From JBOGEN01 sp050743265 (GTDB lineage Bacteria; Actinomycetota; Actinomycetes; JBOGEN01), in contig JBOGEN010000205.1 in the NCBI GenBank assembly GCA_050743265.1, forward strand, positions 1 through 11,990: 11,990 bases of DNA, written 5' to 3'. Shown piece by piece: positions 4,869 to 11,120 of this stretch (its first letter is position 1; every line of letters starts with the position of its first letter). The notes under the pieces are model-generated. The model was not told where the DNA came from. It worked only from the letters and a program-made list of their open reading frames with translations, and did no database searches. The position numbers and the translations under genes were made by a program.

Positions 4869-6485
4869 TCAGCCGAGCGCGCGCGCCTCCGTCGTCACGG
4901 GCACCTCGAGGACCCGCGGCCCCGTCGCGGAGGTCGTGCACCGCAGGGCGTCCGTGAGCTCACCGCCGGTCTCGGGTCGCGCGGCCGCGATCCCGTACCC
5001 CTCGGCGATCCGCACCGCGTCCAGCCCGGGCAGGTCCAGCCCGGGCACACCCTCGACGTCCAGATGCGCCGCGAAGTCCTCCAGCACGCCGTACCCCCCG
5101 TTACGCAGGACGACGAAGGTGACCGGCAGGTCGTGCTGTGCGGCAGTCCACAGGCCGGCCACGCCGTACTGGAACGCGCCGTCCCCGAGTACGGCGACCA
5201 CCGGACGGGACGGGTCCGCGAGGGCGGCGCCCACGGCCGCGGGCAGGCCGAAGCCGAGGCCGCCGGCGGCGGGGAACAGGAGGCTGCGCGGCCGGTCGAG
5301 GTCGAGGTGTGCCCAGAACTGCGGCGTGTTCGACGTCGACTCGTTGACGAGCCGGACGTCCGGCGGCAGGCACCGGGCCATCTCGGCGAAGAGGGCGCTC
5401 GGGGTGAAGGGTGCCGCCTCCGGCCGTGCAGGGTCGGGAAGCTCGCGGCGCGGGGGATCGGGCCTCGCGGGGTCGGGCGCTGGCGAGGCGGCAGGCAGCG
5501 CATCGAGAACCTGGCCGGTGACGGTCGCGACGTCGGCGACCACGGCGTCGCCGAACGGGGCTCGCGCCGCCGCCCCCGGGTCGCTGCCCACGGCCAGCAG
5601 CTCGACGCCGGCCGGGAGCCAGGGACCCGCCCGATGGACGTGGTAGCGAAACACGGGCGCGCCCAGCACGAGCACGAGGTCGCAACCGGCGAGCTGCTCG
5701 CCGACGCCCGCGATGCTGTTGGGCAGCACTCCCTGCCAGAGCGGGTGCCGAGGAGGGAACGGGCACCGTGGCGGGGTGGGCGCAGTCCAGACGGCCGCCT
5801 GCAGCCGTTCGGCCAGCCTGACGACGAGGGGGAACGCGCGCTCGTCGTCCACCTCGGGCCCGACCACGAGCGCCGGGGCCCGAGCCTGCGCGAGACGGGT
5901 GGTGAGCTCGGTGACGACCTCGGGAGCCAGGGCACCCGCCCAGCGCACGCGGCGCCCGGACAGCGCGGCGACCTCCTCGTCGCCCACCTCCTGTGCCCAG
6001 TCGTCCAGGGGTACGGAGACGAACACCGGGCCGGCTGGGGGCAGCGTCGCGAGGTGGAACGCCTCGCACAGCGCCCGAGGGACGTCCTGCGCGCACGCGG
6101 GCTCGTACGCCCACTTCACCTGCGGCTCGGGGACGCGGACCATGGCAGGCTCGCCGAGGACCGACCCGAGCCCCACCATCGCGCGGCTCTGCTGGCCGGC
6201 CGTGACGACGAGCGGGGTGTGCGACGCACGGGCGTTCGCGAGGTTGCCCATCGCGTTGCCCAGCCCTGCGGCGGAGTGCAGGTTGACGAGCGCCGGGCGC
6301 CCCGAGACCTGGGCGTAGCCGTCGGCCATGGCCAGCACCGCGCCCTCGTGCAGCCCGAGGACGTAGCGGAAGTCGGAGGGGAACCTGTCGAGGAACGGCA
6401 GCTCGTTCGAGCCGGGGTTGCCGAAGACCGTGGTGAGGCCGGCGTCCCGGAGCAGGGCGTGGCTTGCCTGGCGCACGGTGGGCAT
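4869..6485 (-). CDS. mdlC: Benzoylformate decarboxylase (thiamine diphosphate enzyme)
   Basis: A 538-residue ThDP enzyme that lines up nearly end to end, as recalled, with Pseudomonas putida benzoylformate decarboxylase (about 528 residues). Active-site residues are kept: Ser26 in GNPGSNELPF, Glu47, His70 in NLHSAAG, and the second His (His282) in APVFRYH. The ThDP/Mg motif begins GDGAFQYG at about 434 and ends at RNGGYG, where the usual NN reads RN. A Pro/Asp/Arg-rich linker of about 30 residues precedes the last domain. It turns an aryl-glyoxylate into an aromatic aldehyde plus CO2. The ATG has GGAGG 7 nt upstream. It has its own candidate promoter and is divergent from fdhA. In this cluster the substrate may be a ring-substituted (hydroxy/methoxy) benzoylformate; that is inference. 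Other ThDP decarboxylases lack this residue combination. Confidence 0.9.
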   Translation of the reverse strand: MPTVRQASHALLRDAGLTTVFGNPGSNELPFLDRFPSDFRYVLGLHEGAVLAMADGYAQVSGRPALVNLHSAAGLGNAMGNLANARASHTPLVVTAGQQSRAMVGLGSVLGEPAMVRVPEPQVKWAYEPACAQDVPRALCEAFHLATLPPAGPVFVSVPLDDWAQEVGDEEVAALSGRRVRWAGALAPEVVTELTTRLAQARAPALVVGPEVDDERAFPLVVRLAERLQAAVWTAPTPPRCPFPPRHPLWQGVLPNSIAGVGEQLAGCDLVLVLGAPVFRYHVHRAGPWLPAGVELLAVGSDPGAAARAPFGDAVVADVATVTGQVLDALPAASPAPDPARPDPPRRELPDPARPEAAPFTPSALFAEMARCLPPDVRLVNESTSNTPQFWAHLDLDRPRSLLFPAAGGLGFGLPAAVGAALADPSRPVVAVLGDGAFQYGVAGLWTAAQHDLPVTFVVLRNGGYGVLEDFAAHLDVEGVPGLDLPGLDAVRIAEGYGIAAARPETGGELTDALRCTTSATGPRVLEVPVTTEARALG

Positions 6486-6529
6486 GGGGAAACCTCCGAG
6501 GGTCTCGGGGTGCCTGGCCGCGAGTGCAG

Positions 6530-6557
6530 ACGCTAGCCCCTCCCTCGCCGACGTCAG
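6530..6557 (-). promoter_or_regulatory. Candidate mdlC promoter
   Basis: On the minus strand CTGACG (6557-6552) and TAGCGT (6535-6530) are separated by 16 nt, giving a plausible -35/-10 pair that ends 44 nt before the ATG. The -35 overlaps one of two ACGTCAG copies (6551-6557 and 6576-6582, 25 bp apart). Confidence 0.4.
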
Positions 6558-6659
6558 GCAGGGCCACCGGCACCTACGTCAGATGTCGCAGCCGACCCAT
6601 CCGCAGCGCCTCGCGACCAACGGGTCCGATGGCTCGGGAGGCCCGGTGACCGTGGGTCC

Positions 6660-6665
6660 TAGCGT
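6660..6665 (+). promoter_or_regulatory. Candidate -10 element (TAGCGT) for the fdhA operon
   Basis: CCTAGCGTGACC shares nine bases with the element upstream of the reductase operon. It would place the transcript start about 75-80 nt before the fdhA ATG, so the tandem repeat at 6675-6724 would be in the leader RNA. No clear -35 is seen. Confidence 0.3.
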
Positions 6666-6674
6666 GACCGACAC

Positions 6675-6724
6675 CCCGGGCGGGCGCCGCAGCGACCGGT
6701 AGCCCGGGTGGGTGCCGCAGCGAC
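6675..6724 (+). repeat. Tandem 22-bp direct repeat ahead of fdhA (two copies, 28-bp period)
   Basis: Copies at 6675-6696 and 6703-6724 differ at two positions only. Each reads CCCGGG, a variable base, GGG, a variable base, then GCCGCAGCGAC; both variable bases are C in copy one and T in copy two. A 6-bp spacer separates them. The second copy ends 8 nt before the fdhA ribosome binding site AAGGAG. Confidence 0.7.
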
Positions 6725-6748
6725 ACGAGACGAAGGAGCTCCGGGACC

Positions 6749-7972
6749 ATGGCGGACAATCGAGGCGTCACCTACCAGGGTCCCGGCCGGGTCGAGGTGA
6801 GCGCTCTCGACTTCCCCGGTCTCGTCCTGCGTGACGGCCCTGGCGTGCACCCGGACAACGTGGGCCGCGAGTGCCCTCACGGCGCGATCCTCAAGGTCCT
6901 CACCACCAACATCTGCGGCAGCGACCAGCACATGGTCCGCGGGCGTACCACGGCCCCGCACGGTCTGGTGCTCGGGCACGAGATCACCGGCGAGGTCATC
7001 GAGACGGGCCCGGGCGTCGAGTTCGTCTCCGTGGGGGACGTGTGCTCCGTCCCGTTCAACATCGCCTGCGGGCGCTGCCGCAACTGCAAGGAGGGCAAGA
7101 CCGGCATCTGCCTGAACGTCAACCCCGACCGACCGGGTTCGGCGTACGGGTACGTCGACATGGGCGGGTGGGTCGGCGGGCAGGCGGAGTACGTGATGGT
7201 CCCGTACGCGGACTGGAACCTCCTGCGGTTCCCCGACCCTGACCAGGCCCTGGAGAAGATCCTCGACCTCACGATGCTGTCGGACATCTTCCCGACCGGC
7301 TACCACGGCGCCGTGACCGCGGGTGTGGGCACGGGCTCCACGGTGTACGTCGCCGGCGGCGGCCCGGTCGGCCTCGCGGCCGCAGCCTCGTCCCTGCTGC
7401 TCGGCGCGGCCGTGGTCGTCGTCGGGGACCTGAACGCCGAACGGCTCGCCCAGGCCCGCTCCTTCGGGTGCGAGACCGTGGACGTGTCCCAGGGGGACCC
7501 GCAGGACCAGCTCGAGCAGATCCTCGGCGTCCCCGAGGTCGACGCCGCCGTGGACGCGGTCGGCTTCGAGGCGCGAGGGCACGGCGCGGGTGCGGCCCAG
7601 GAGGCCCCGGCGACGGTCCTCAACTCGCTCATGTCGGTGACCGCGGCAGGCGGCTCCGTCGGCATCCCCGGCCTGTACGTCACCGGCGACCCGGGCGGTG
7701 TCGACGACGCCGCGAAGGTGGGGTCGCTGTCGTTGAGCCTGGGCACCGGCTGGGCGAAGTCGCTGTCCTTCACCACCGGTCAGTGCCCGGTCATGCGCTA
7801 CAACCACGGGCTCATGCAGGCGATCCTCCACGACCGCGTGCAGATCGCGCAGGCGGTCAACGCCACCGTCATCGGCCTCGACGAGGCGCCGCGAGGGTAC
7901 GCGGAGTTCGACTCCGGGGTCGCGCGCAAGTTCGTGATCGACCCGCACGGTGTGGTCAGGTCCGCCGCCTGA
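6749..7972 (+). CDS. fdhA: Glutathione-independent formaldehyde dehydrogenase (zinc, NAD+)
   Basis: A 407-residue zinc medium-chain dehydrogenase very like Pseudomonas putida formaldehyde dehydrogenase. The N-terminus carries the NRGV signature and then NICGSDQHMVRGRTT with catalytic zinc ligand Cys56, followed by GHEITGEV with His77. Structural zinc cysteines are Cys107, Cys110, Cys113 and Cys121. LSDIFPTGYHGAV carries the third catalytic ligand Asp, and the nucleotide site reads GGGPVG. The family keeps NAD tightly bound and oxidises formaldehyde to formate without glutathione or mycothiol. Compared with the Pseudomonas protein there is an insertion of about ten residues near 28-41. AAGGAG sits 10 nt before the ATG. 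It heads the plus-strand operon and would remove formaldehyde released by the Rieske demethylase. Confidence 0.93.
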   Translation: MADNRGVTYQGPGRVEVSALDFPGLVLRDGPGVHPDNVGRECPHGAILKVLTTNICGSDQHMVRGRTTAPHGLVLGHEITGEVIETGPGVEFVSVGDVCSVPFNIACGRCRNCKEGKTGICLNVNPDRPGSAYGYVDMGGWVGGQAEYVMVPYADWNLLRFPDPDQALEKILDLTMLSDIFPTGYHGAVTAGVGTGSTVYVAGGGPVGLAAAASSLLLGAAVVVVGDLNAERLAQARSFGCETVDVSQGDPQDQLEQILGVPEVDAAVDAVGFEARGHGAGAAQEAPATVLNSLMSVTAAGGSVGIPGLYVTGDPGGVDDAAKVGSLSLSLGTGWAKSLSFTTGQCPVMRYNHGLMQAILHDRVQIAQAVNATVIGLDEAPRGYAEFDSGVARKFVIDPHGVVRSAA

Positions 7973-7981
7973 TGAGCGCCC

Positions 7982-8021
7982 GGCCGCGAGGGAGTCCGTA
8001 CCGCAGGACTCCCCTCCGGCC
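7982..8021 (+). terminator. Strong hairpin between fdhA and galB-like genes (attenuator or processing site)
   Basis: GGGAGTCC (7990-7997) pairs perfectly with GGACTCCC (8006-8013) around an 8-nt loop. After a 3x3 internal loop, GGCCG (7982-7986) pairs with CGGCC (8017-8021). No T-tract follows, so it is unlikely to be a full intrinsic terminator. It begins 10 nt after the fdhA stop and may lower or stabilise downstream expression. Confidence 0.4.
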
Positions 8022-8060
8022 TGCCCCCGACCGTCACGCCTGAACGGAGAGCGATCACCC

Positions 8061-8798
8061 ATGCCGTCCGACCGACCCGACTCCCTGCTCGTCGTCAGCG
8101 CGCACGCGGGGGACTTCGTCTGGCGCGCCAGCGGTGCCATCGCCCTCACGACGTCCCGGGGTGGCGACGCCACGGTCGTGTGCCTGACGTACGGGGAGCG
8201 CGGCGAGTCCGCCCGCGCCTGGCGGGAGGGCAAGAACCTCGACGAGGTCAAGGCGGTGCGCCAGGAGGAGGCGGGGAAGGCCGCGGCGGCGCTCGGCGCG
8301 CGGGTGGAGTTCCTCGATGCCGGGGACTACCCCCTGCGCGTCACGGACGAGGTGACCGACCGGCTGGTCGACCTCTACCGCGAGGTCCAGCCCACCGTGG
8401 TGCTCACCCACCCCCTCGAGGACCCGTACAACGGCGACCACCCCACCGCGGCACGCGCGGCGCTCGAGGCCCGCGTCCTGGCGCAGGCCATCGGGTACCC
8501 GGCACCGGGTGACCCCCTGGGCGCGCCGCCCGTGTTCTTCTTCGAGCCGCACCAGCCCGAGCAGTGCGGCTTCGTCCCGCAGGTCCTGCTCGACATCACG
8601 CCGGTGTTCGACACCAAGCAGGCGGCGATGCGCTGCCTCCCCGCGCAGCAGCACATGTGGGACTACTACACGGACCTCGCTACTCGCCGCGGCGTCCAGC
8701 TCAAGCGCAACGCCGGGCCCAACCTCGGCCTGCCCAGCGACACGAAGGCGGAGGCGTACATGCGCTACTACCCGCAGGTCGCGACGGAGCTGGCATGA
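8061..8798 (+). CDS. galB: 4-oxalomesaconate hydratase, PIG-L/LmbE fold (GalB type)
   Basis: A 245-residue PIG-L/LmbE-fold protein. The first zinc motif, normally AHPDD, reads Ala-His15-Ala-Gly17-Asp18, so the metal-binding His and Asp are kept but the general-base Asp of deacetylases is Gly. The second motif is HPLEDPYNGDHP with His117, Asp121, Asp126 and His127. This pattern and the SAHAGDFVWR start resemble GalB of Pseudomonas putida, which hydrates 4-oxalomesaconate to CHA in gallate breakdown. The gene overlaps the CHA aldolase gene as ATGA, putting the two consecutive steps side by side. ATG 8061 is chosen for GGAGAG 9 nt upstream and family N-terminus; the frame upstream to 7950 would overlap fdhA. 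A true amide deacetylase is the alternative, but the lost base and the neighbours argue against it. Confidence 0.85.
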   Translation: MPSDRPDSLLVVSAHAGDFVWRASGAIALTTSRGGDATVVCLTYGERGESARAWREGKNLDEVKAVRQEEAGKAAAALGARVEFLDAGDYPLRVTDEVTDRLVDLYREVQPTVVLTHPLEDPYNGDHPTAARAALEARVLAQAIGYPAPGDPLGAPPVFFFEPHQPEQCGFVPQVLLDITPVFDTKQAAMRCLPAQQHMWDYYTDLATRRGVQLKRNAGPNLGLPSDTKAEAYMRYYPQVATELA

Positions 8799-9493
8799 GG
8801 AACGTCATCGTCACCGACGTCCCCAGGCCCAGCCGCGAGTCCCTGGACGGGCTGGCCGGGTTCGGGGTCGCCACGGTGCACGAGGCCCAGGGCCGTACGG
8901 GCTACCTCGGGCCCGATGTCGTCGCCCGCGTGCCTGGGGCGCGCGTCGCCGGGTCGGTGGTCACCGCGGTCTGCTGGCCGGGGGACAACCTCATGATCCA
9001 CGCCGCCGTCGAGCAGTGCGCCGAGGGCGACATCCTGCTCGTCACCACCACGTCGCCGTGCCGGGACGGCCTGTTCGGTGAGCTGCTCGCCACCTCGCTC
9101 CAGTCCCGGGGAGTGGTCGGCGCCGTGCTGACGTGCGGAGCCCGGGACGTCGCCGAGCTGCGGACCATGCCGTTCCCCACCTGGTCGTCTGCGGTGAGTG
9201 CGCAGGGGACGGTCAAGGCCACGGCCGGCGCGGTCAACGTGCCGGTGTCGGTCGGCGGCATGATCGTGCACCCCGGCGACGCGCTCGTGGCCGACGACGA
9301 CGGGGTCGTCGTCGTGCCCCGTGCCAGGGTCGAGGACACCGTGGTGGCGTCCCGGGCGCGGGAGGCCAAGGAGCAGGCCACGCGCGAGGCGCTGACCGGG
9401 GGACAGCTCGGGCTCGACCGGTACCACCTGAGGGACGTCCTCGCTGGCCTCGGCGTGACGTACGTGCCGTACGCGAAGACCGAGGAGATGTGA
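8795..9493 (+). CDS. galC: 4-carboxy-4-hydroxy-2-oxoadipate (CHA) aldolase, RraA-fold class II (GalC/LigK type)
   Basis: A 232-residue RraA-fold aldolase. The signature is PGDNLMIHAAVE (62-73), a GELLATS loop (95-101), and CGARD with Arg117 binding substrate and Asp118 positioning the divalent metal, matching the HMG/CHA aldolase family. The enzyme splits CHA into pyruvate and oxaloacetate, the last step shared by gallate and protocatechuate 4,5-cleavage routes. Family length is about 225-240. The ATG overlaps the galB-like stop as ATGA, indicating coupled translation. A long in-frame upstream extension to 8564 is a shadow inside galB. Plain RraA (an RNase E inhibitor fold) is shorter and would not be expected next to GalB, so the aldolase call is firm. 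Confidence 0.9.
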   Translation: MRNVIVTDVPRPSRESLDGLAGFGVATVHEAQGRTGYLGPDVVARVPGARVAGSVVTAVCWPGDNLMIHAAVEQCAEGDILLVTTTSPCRDGLFGELLATSLQSRGVVGAVLTCGARDVAELRTMPFPTWSSAVSAQGTVKATAGAVNVPVSVGGMIVHPGDALVADDDGVVVVPRARVEDTVVASRAREAKEQATREALTGGQLGLDRYHLRDVLAGLGVTYVPYAKTEEM

Positions 9494-9514
9494 GCGCGTG
9501 AGGGAGCGCTCTGC

Positions 9515-10246
9515 GTGAGCACGCCGGCGCGTACGCGCGAGCCCGTGGCGATCGTCACCGGGGGCAGCCGCGGGATCGGGCGTGCGATCGCCGAGCGGCT
9601 GGCGAAGGACGGGCACGCGGTCACCGCGCTCGACGTCGTCCCGCCCGAGGGCCCCTGCCTCGCGGAGTGGGTCGACTGCGACGTCACGGAGCCGGACCAG
9701 GTGACCGGCGCGGTCGGCGCCGTGGCCGAGCGGTACGGCGGCATCGACGTCCTGGTGAACAACGCCGGGCTCATCTCGCCGCGCCGGTCGTACCTGGACA
9801 GCGACAAGGACGAGCTCCTGCGCTACCTCACGGTCAACGCCGTCGGCTACGTGCTCTGCGCACAGGCGGTCCACCCGTGGGTGGTGAAGAGCTCGCGGGG
9901 GTGCATCGTCAACGTCGCCTCGCGCACGTTCTTCACCGGGAGCCCAGGCCAGCTCGCGTACGTCGCGAGCAAGGGCGCCGTGATCGGGATCACCCGCGGG
10001 CTCGCCCACGAGCTCGGACCGGAGGGCGTGACCGTGAACGCGGTGATGCCCGGTCAGGTGTCCACCCCGGGGACACGTCAGTACCTCGACGAGCCGGACT
10101 TCGAGGCCACCATGCGTCGACAGGCCATCCCCCGCCGCGTCACGTCCGACGACCTCGCGGGGCTCGTCTCCTTCCTCACCGGCGACGACGCACGGATGAT
10201 CACCGGCCAGTCCCTGGTGTGCGACGGCGGCGGGCTGATGCACTGA
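9515..10246 (+). CDS. NAD-type short-chain dehydrogenase/reductase
   Basis: A 243-residue classical SDR. It has the cofactor motif TGGSRGIG (15-22), NNAG (82-85) and the catalytic tetrad Asn108, Ser136, Tyr149 and Lys153. Asp40 at the end of the second strand, followed by hydrophobic residues, indicates NAD(H) rather than NADP(H). The C-terminus ends in the usual GQSLVCDGGG segment. The GTG at 9515 has AGGGAG 8 nt upstream and lies 21 bp past the aldolase stop, so it belongs to the fdhA operon. Substrate is not determinable. Candidates by context are an aryl alcohol or aryl-glycolate (feeding the benzoylformate decarboxylase), a C-alpha alcohol of a lignin-like compound, or a ring-cleavage semialdehyde in place of LigC. 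Its stop converges on the lipoprotein gene with an 11-bp gap. Confidence 0.9.
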   Translation: MSTPARTREPVAIVTGGSRGIGRAIAERLAKDGHAVTALDVVPPEGPCLAEWVDCDVTEPDQVTGAVGAVAERYGGIDVLVNNAGLISPRRSYLDSDKDELLRYLTVNAVGYVLCAQAVHPWVVKSSRGCIVNVASRTFFTGSPGQLAYVASKGAVIGITRGLAHELGPEGVTVNAVMPGQVSTPGTRQYLDEPDFEATMRRQAIPRRVTSDDLAGLVSFLTGDDARMITGQSLVCDGGGLMH

Positions 10247-10257
10247 GGCTCGCCCCG

Positions 10258-10824
10258 CTAGTAGCTGAAGCCGCCGCCTCCCTCGTCCTCACCGGAGCCG
10301 CCCCGGTCCGAGGATTGGGGCGTGCCCCCGTCGGCGGTGACGGCCGACCACCGGAAGTGGGTTCCCTGGAAGTCGTCCTCCACGTCGTTCCCCGTGGCTT
10401 CGCCCGGCGCCTGGTCCTGCGAGAACGTGTAGAGCGGCCGGCCGTCCAGGGCAGCCTGTGCGGTGTCGTCCGGTCGCGTCACGACCGAGAACCGCCCCTG
10501 TACGCCGGCAACGCTCCGGGGGATGGACTTCCCATGGGCAGCCAAAGGGACCCACATGTCGGTGCACGTGCCGGTGCACGCGACGGACCCGTCCCGCTCC
10601 GCGGTTGTCGTGTAGAGAGTCATTCCGTGGCTGTCCACGAGTACCGTGCCGAGACCCTCGACCGATTCGGTCTGGACAAGCGTGCCCGCCGGCGGCGCGG
10701 CGTTCGCCTCCAAGGCGCCCTGTGCGGAGTCGGACGACGCGCCGCTCCCGCCGCAGGCGGCCGCGACGAGGAGCACCACCGCCGTAGCGGCGATCCGGGC
10801 AGAGAGGTAACCGATGGAGCTCAT
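10258..10824 (-). CDS. Secreted lipoprotein with Yx(F/W/Y)xxD-type repeats (COG4315-like)
   Basis: A 188-residue predicted lipoprotein. The signal peptide has a hydrophobic stretch, IAATAVVLLVAAAC, with the lipobox ending at Cys24, then a flexible Gly/Ser/Ala-rich linker. The mature part carries two copies of the family unit. The first is VDSHGMTLYTTT followed by a CTGTC pair and a Trp; the second is DGRPLYTFSQD, followed by an FQGTHFRWSAV segment. This is the pattern of the COG4315/Lipoprotein_15 family, whose function is unknown. An acidic Gly-rich tail closes the protein. The ATG has GGAGA 4 nt upstream. It is transcribed toward the SDR and away from the ADP-ribosylglycohydrolase, so it seems not to belong to the catabolic cluster. 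It would sit on the outer face of the cytoplasmic membrane. Confidence 0.85.
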   Translation of the reverse strand: MSSIGYLSARIAATAVVLLVAAACGGSGASSDSAQGALEANAAPPAGTLVQTESVEGLGTVLVDSHGMTLYTTTAERDGSVACTGTCTDMWVPLAAHGKSIPRSVAGVQGRFSVVTRPDDTAQAALDGRPLYTFSQDQAPGEATGNDVEDDFQGTHFRWSAVTADGGTPQSSDRGGSGEDEGGGGFSY

Positions 10825-11120
10825 CGTGTCTCCGTTCGTGCCAGTCCGCGCCGTGCCGATCGCGACGCAGGTGGTGGTGCTGACCGCGGACGCCCTGGGA
10901 CTCTCACGGTGTCTCTCACGCTGACGGGCGTCGGCGCCTTGGGGCGCCGTCCGTGGGACCTTCTCGTCGGAGGCCCTCGACCTCTACTACGTCGGCGGAC
11001 CCGGACGGGTTCACCTCCCCGACGTCACCAGGTGCGCGGGGCGTACGCCGGACACGGATGCCACGACCACCGTCGGGGCTGCTCGGCATGGTGGGGTAGC
11101 GGGCCGAGGAGGCGCTCACG
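10825..11120. other. Divergent intergenic region without a recognised gene
   Basis: These 296 bp between two divergent genes hold no convincing gene. Visible structure is a direct repeat of CTCTCACG (10901-10908 and 10913-10920, 12-bp period), a 7-bp perfect stem CGGCGCC/GGCGCCG with a TTGG loop (10932-10949), and the ribosome binding site GAGGAGG (11106-11112) of the following gene. Open frames crossing it on both strands have the Arg/Pro-rich composition of chance frames. Promoters for both flanking genes should lie here but I cannot place them. Confidence 0.5.

Larger units (their letters stand above)
6486..6748. promoter_or_regulatory. Divergent control region between mdlC and fdhA
   Basis: No gene is seen in these 263 bp. 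On the minus strand they hold a candidate mdlC promoter (6530-6557) and the mdlC ribosome binding site GGAGG (6497-6493). On the plus strand they hold a TAGCGT -10-like element (6660-6665), a GTGACCG direct repeat at 6646-6652 and 6664-6670, a tandem 22-bp repeat (6675-6724) and the fdhA ribosome binding site AAGGAG (6733-6738). The layout fits joint control of both arms by one regulator not encoded here. Confidence 0.5.

Noticed and set aside
4797..6536. Long plus-strand frame opposite mdlC
   Set aside because: Gly/Arg/Glu-rich antisense shadow with no recognisable motif.
5101..6573. Long minus-strand frame overlapping mdlC in another phase
   Set aside because: Composition is typical of a shadow of G+C-rich coding DNA; mdlC in the other phase has complete ThDP-enzyme motifs.
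8564..8794. N-terminal extension of the CHA aldolase
   Set aside because: It lies inside the GalB-like gene in another phase; the ATGA overlap start gives a full-length aldolase.
8768..10243. Long minus-strand frame opposite the aldolase and SDR genes
   Set aside because: Arg/His/Asp-rich antisense shadow; GalC-like and SDR motifs on the plus strand are unambiguous.
9515..10246. Calling the SDR a LigC-type semialdehyde dehydrogenase
   Set aside because: LigC belongs to the GFO/IDH fold, not the SDR fold; functional replacement is possible but cannot be claimed from sequence.
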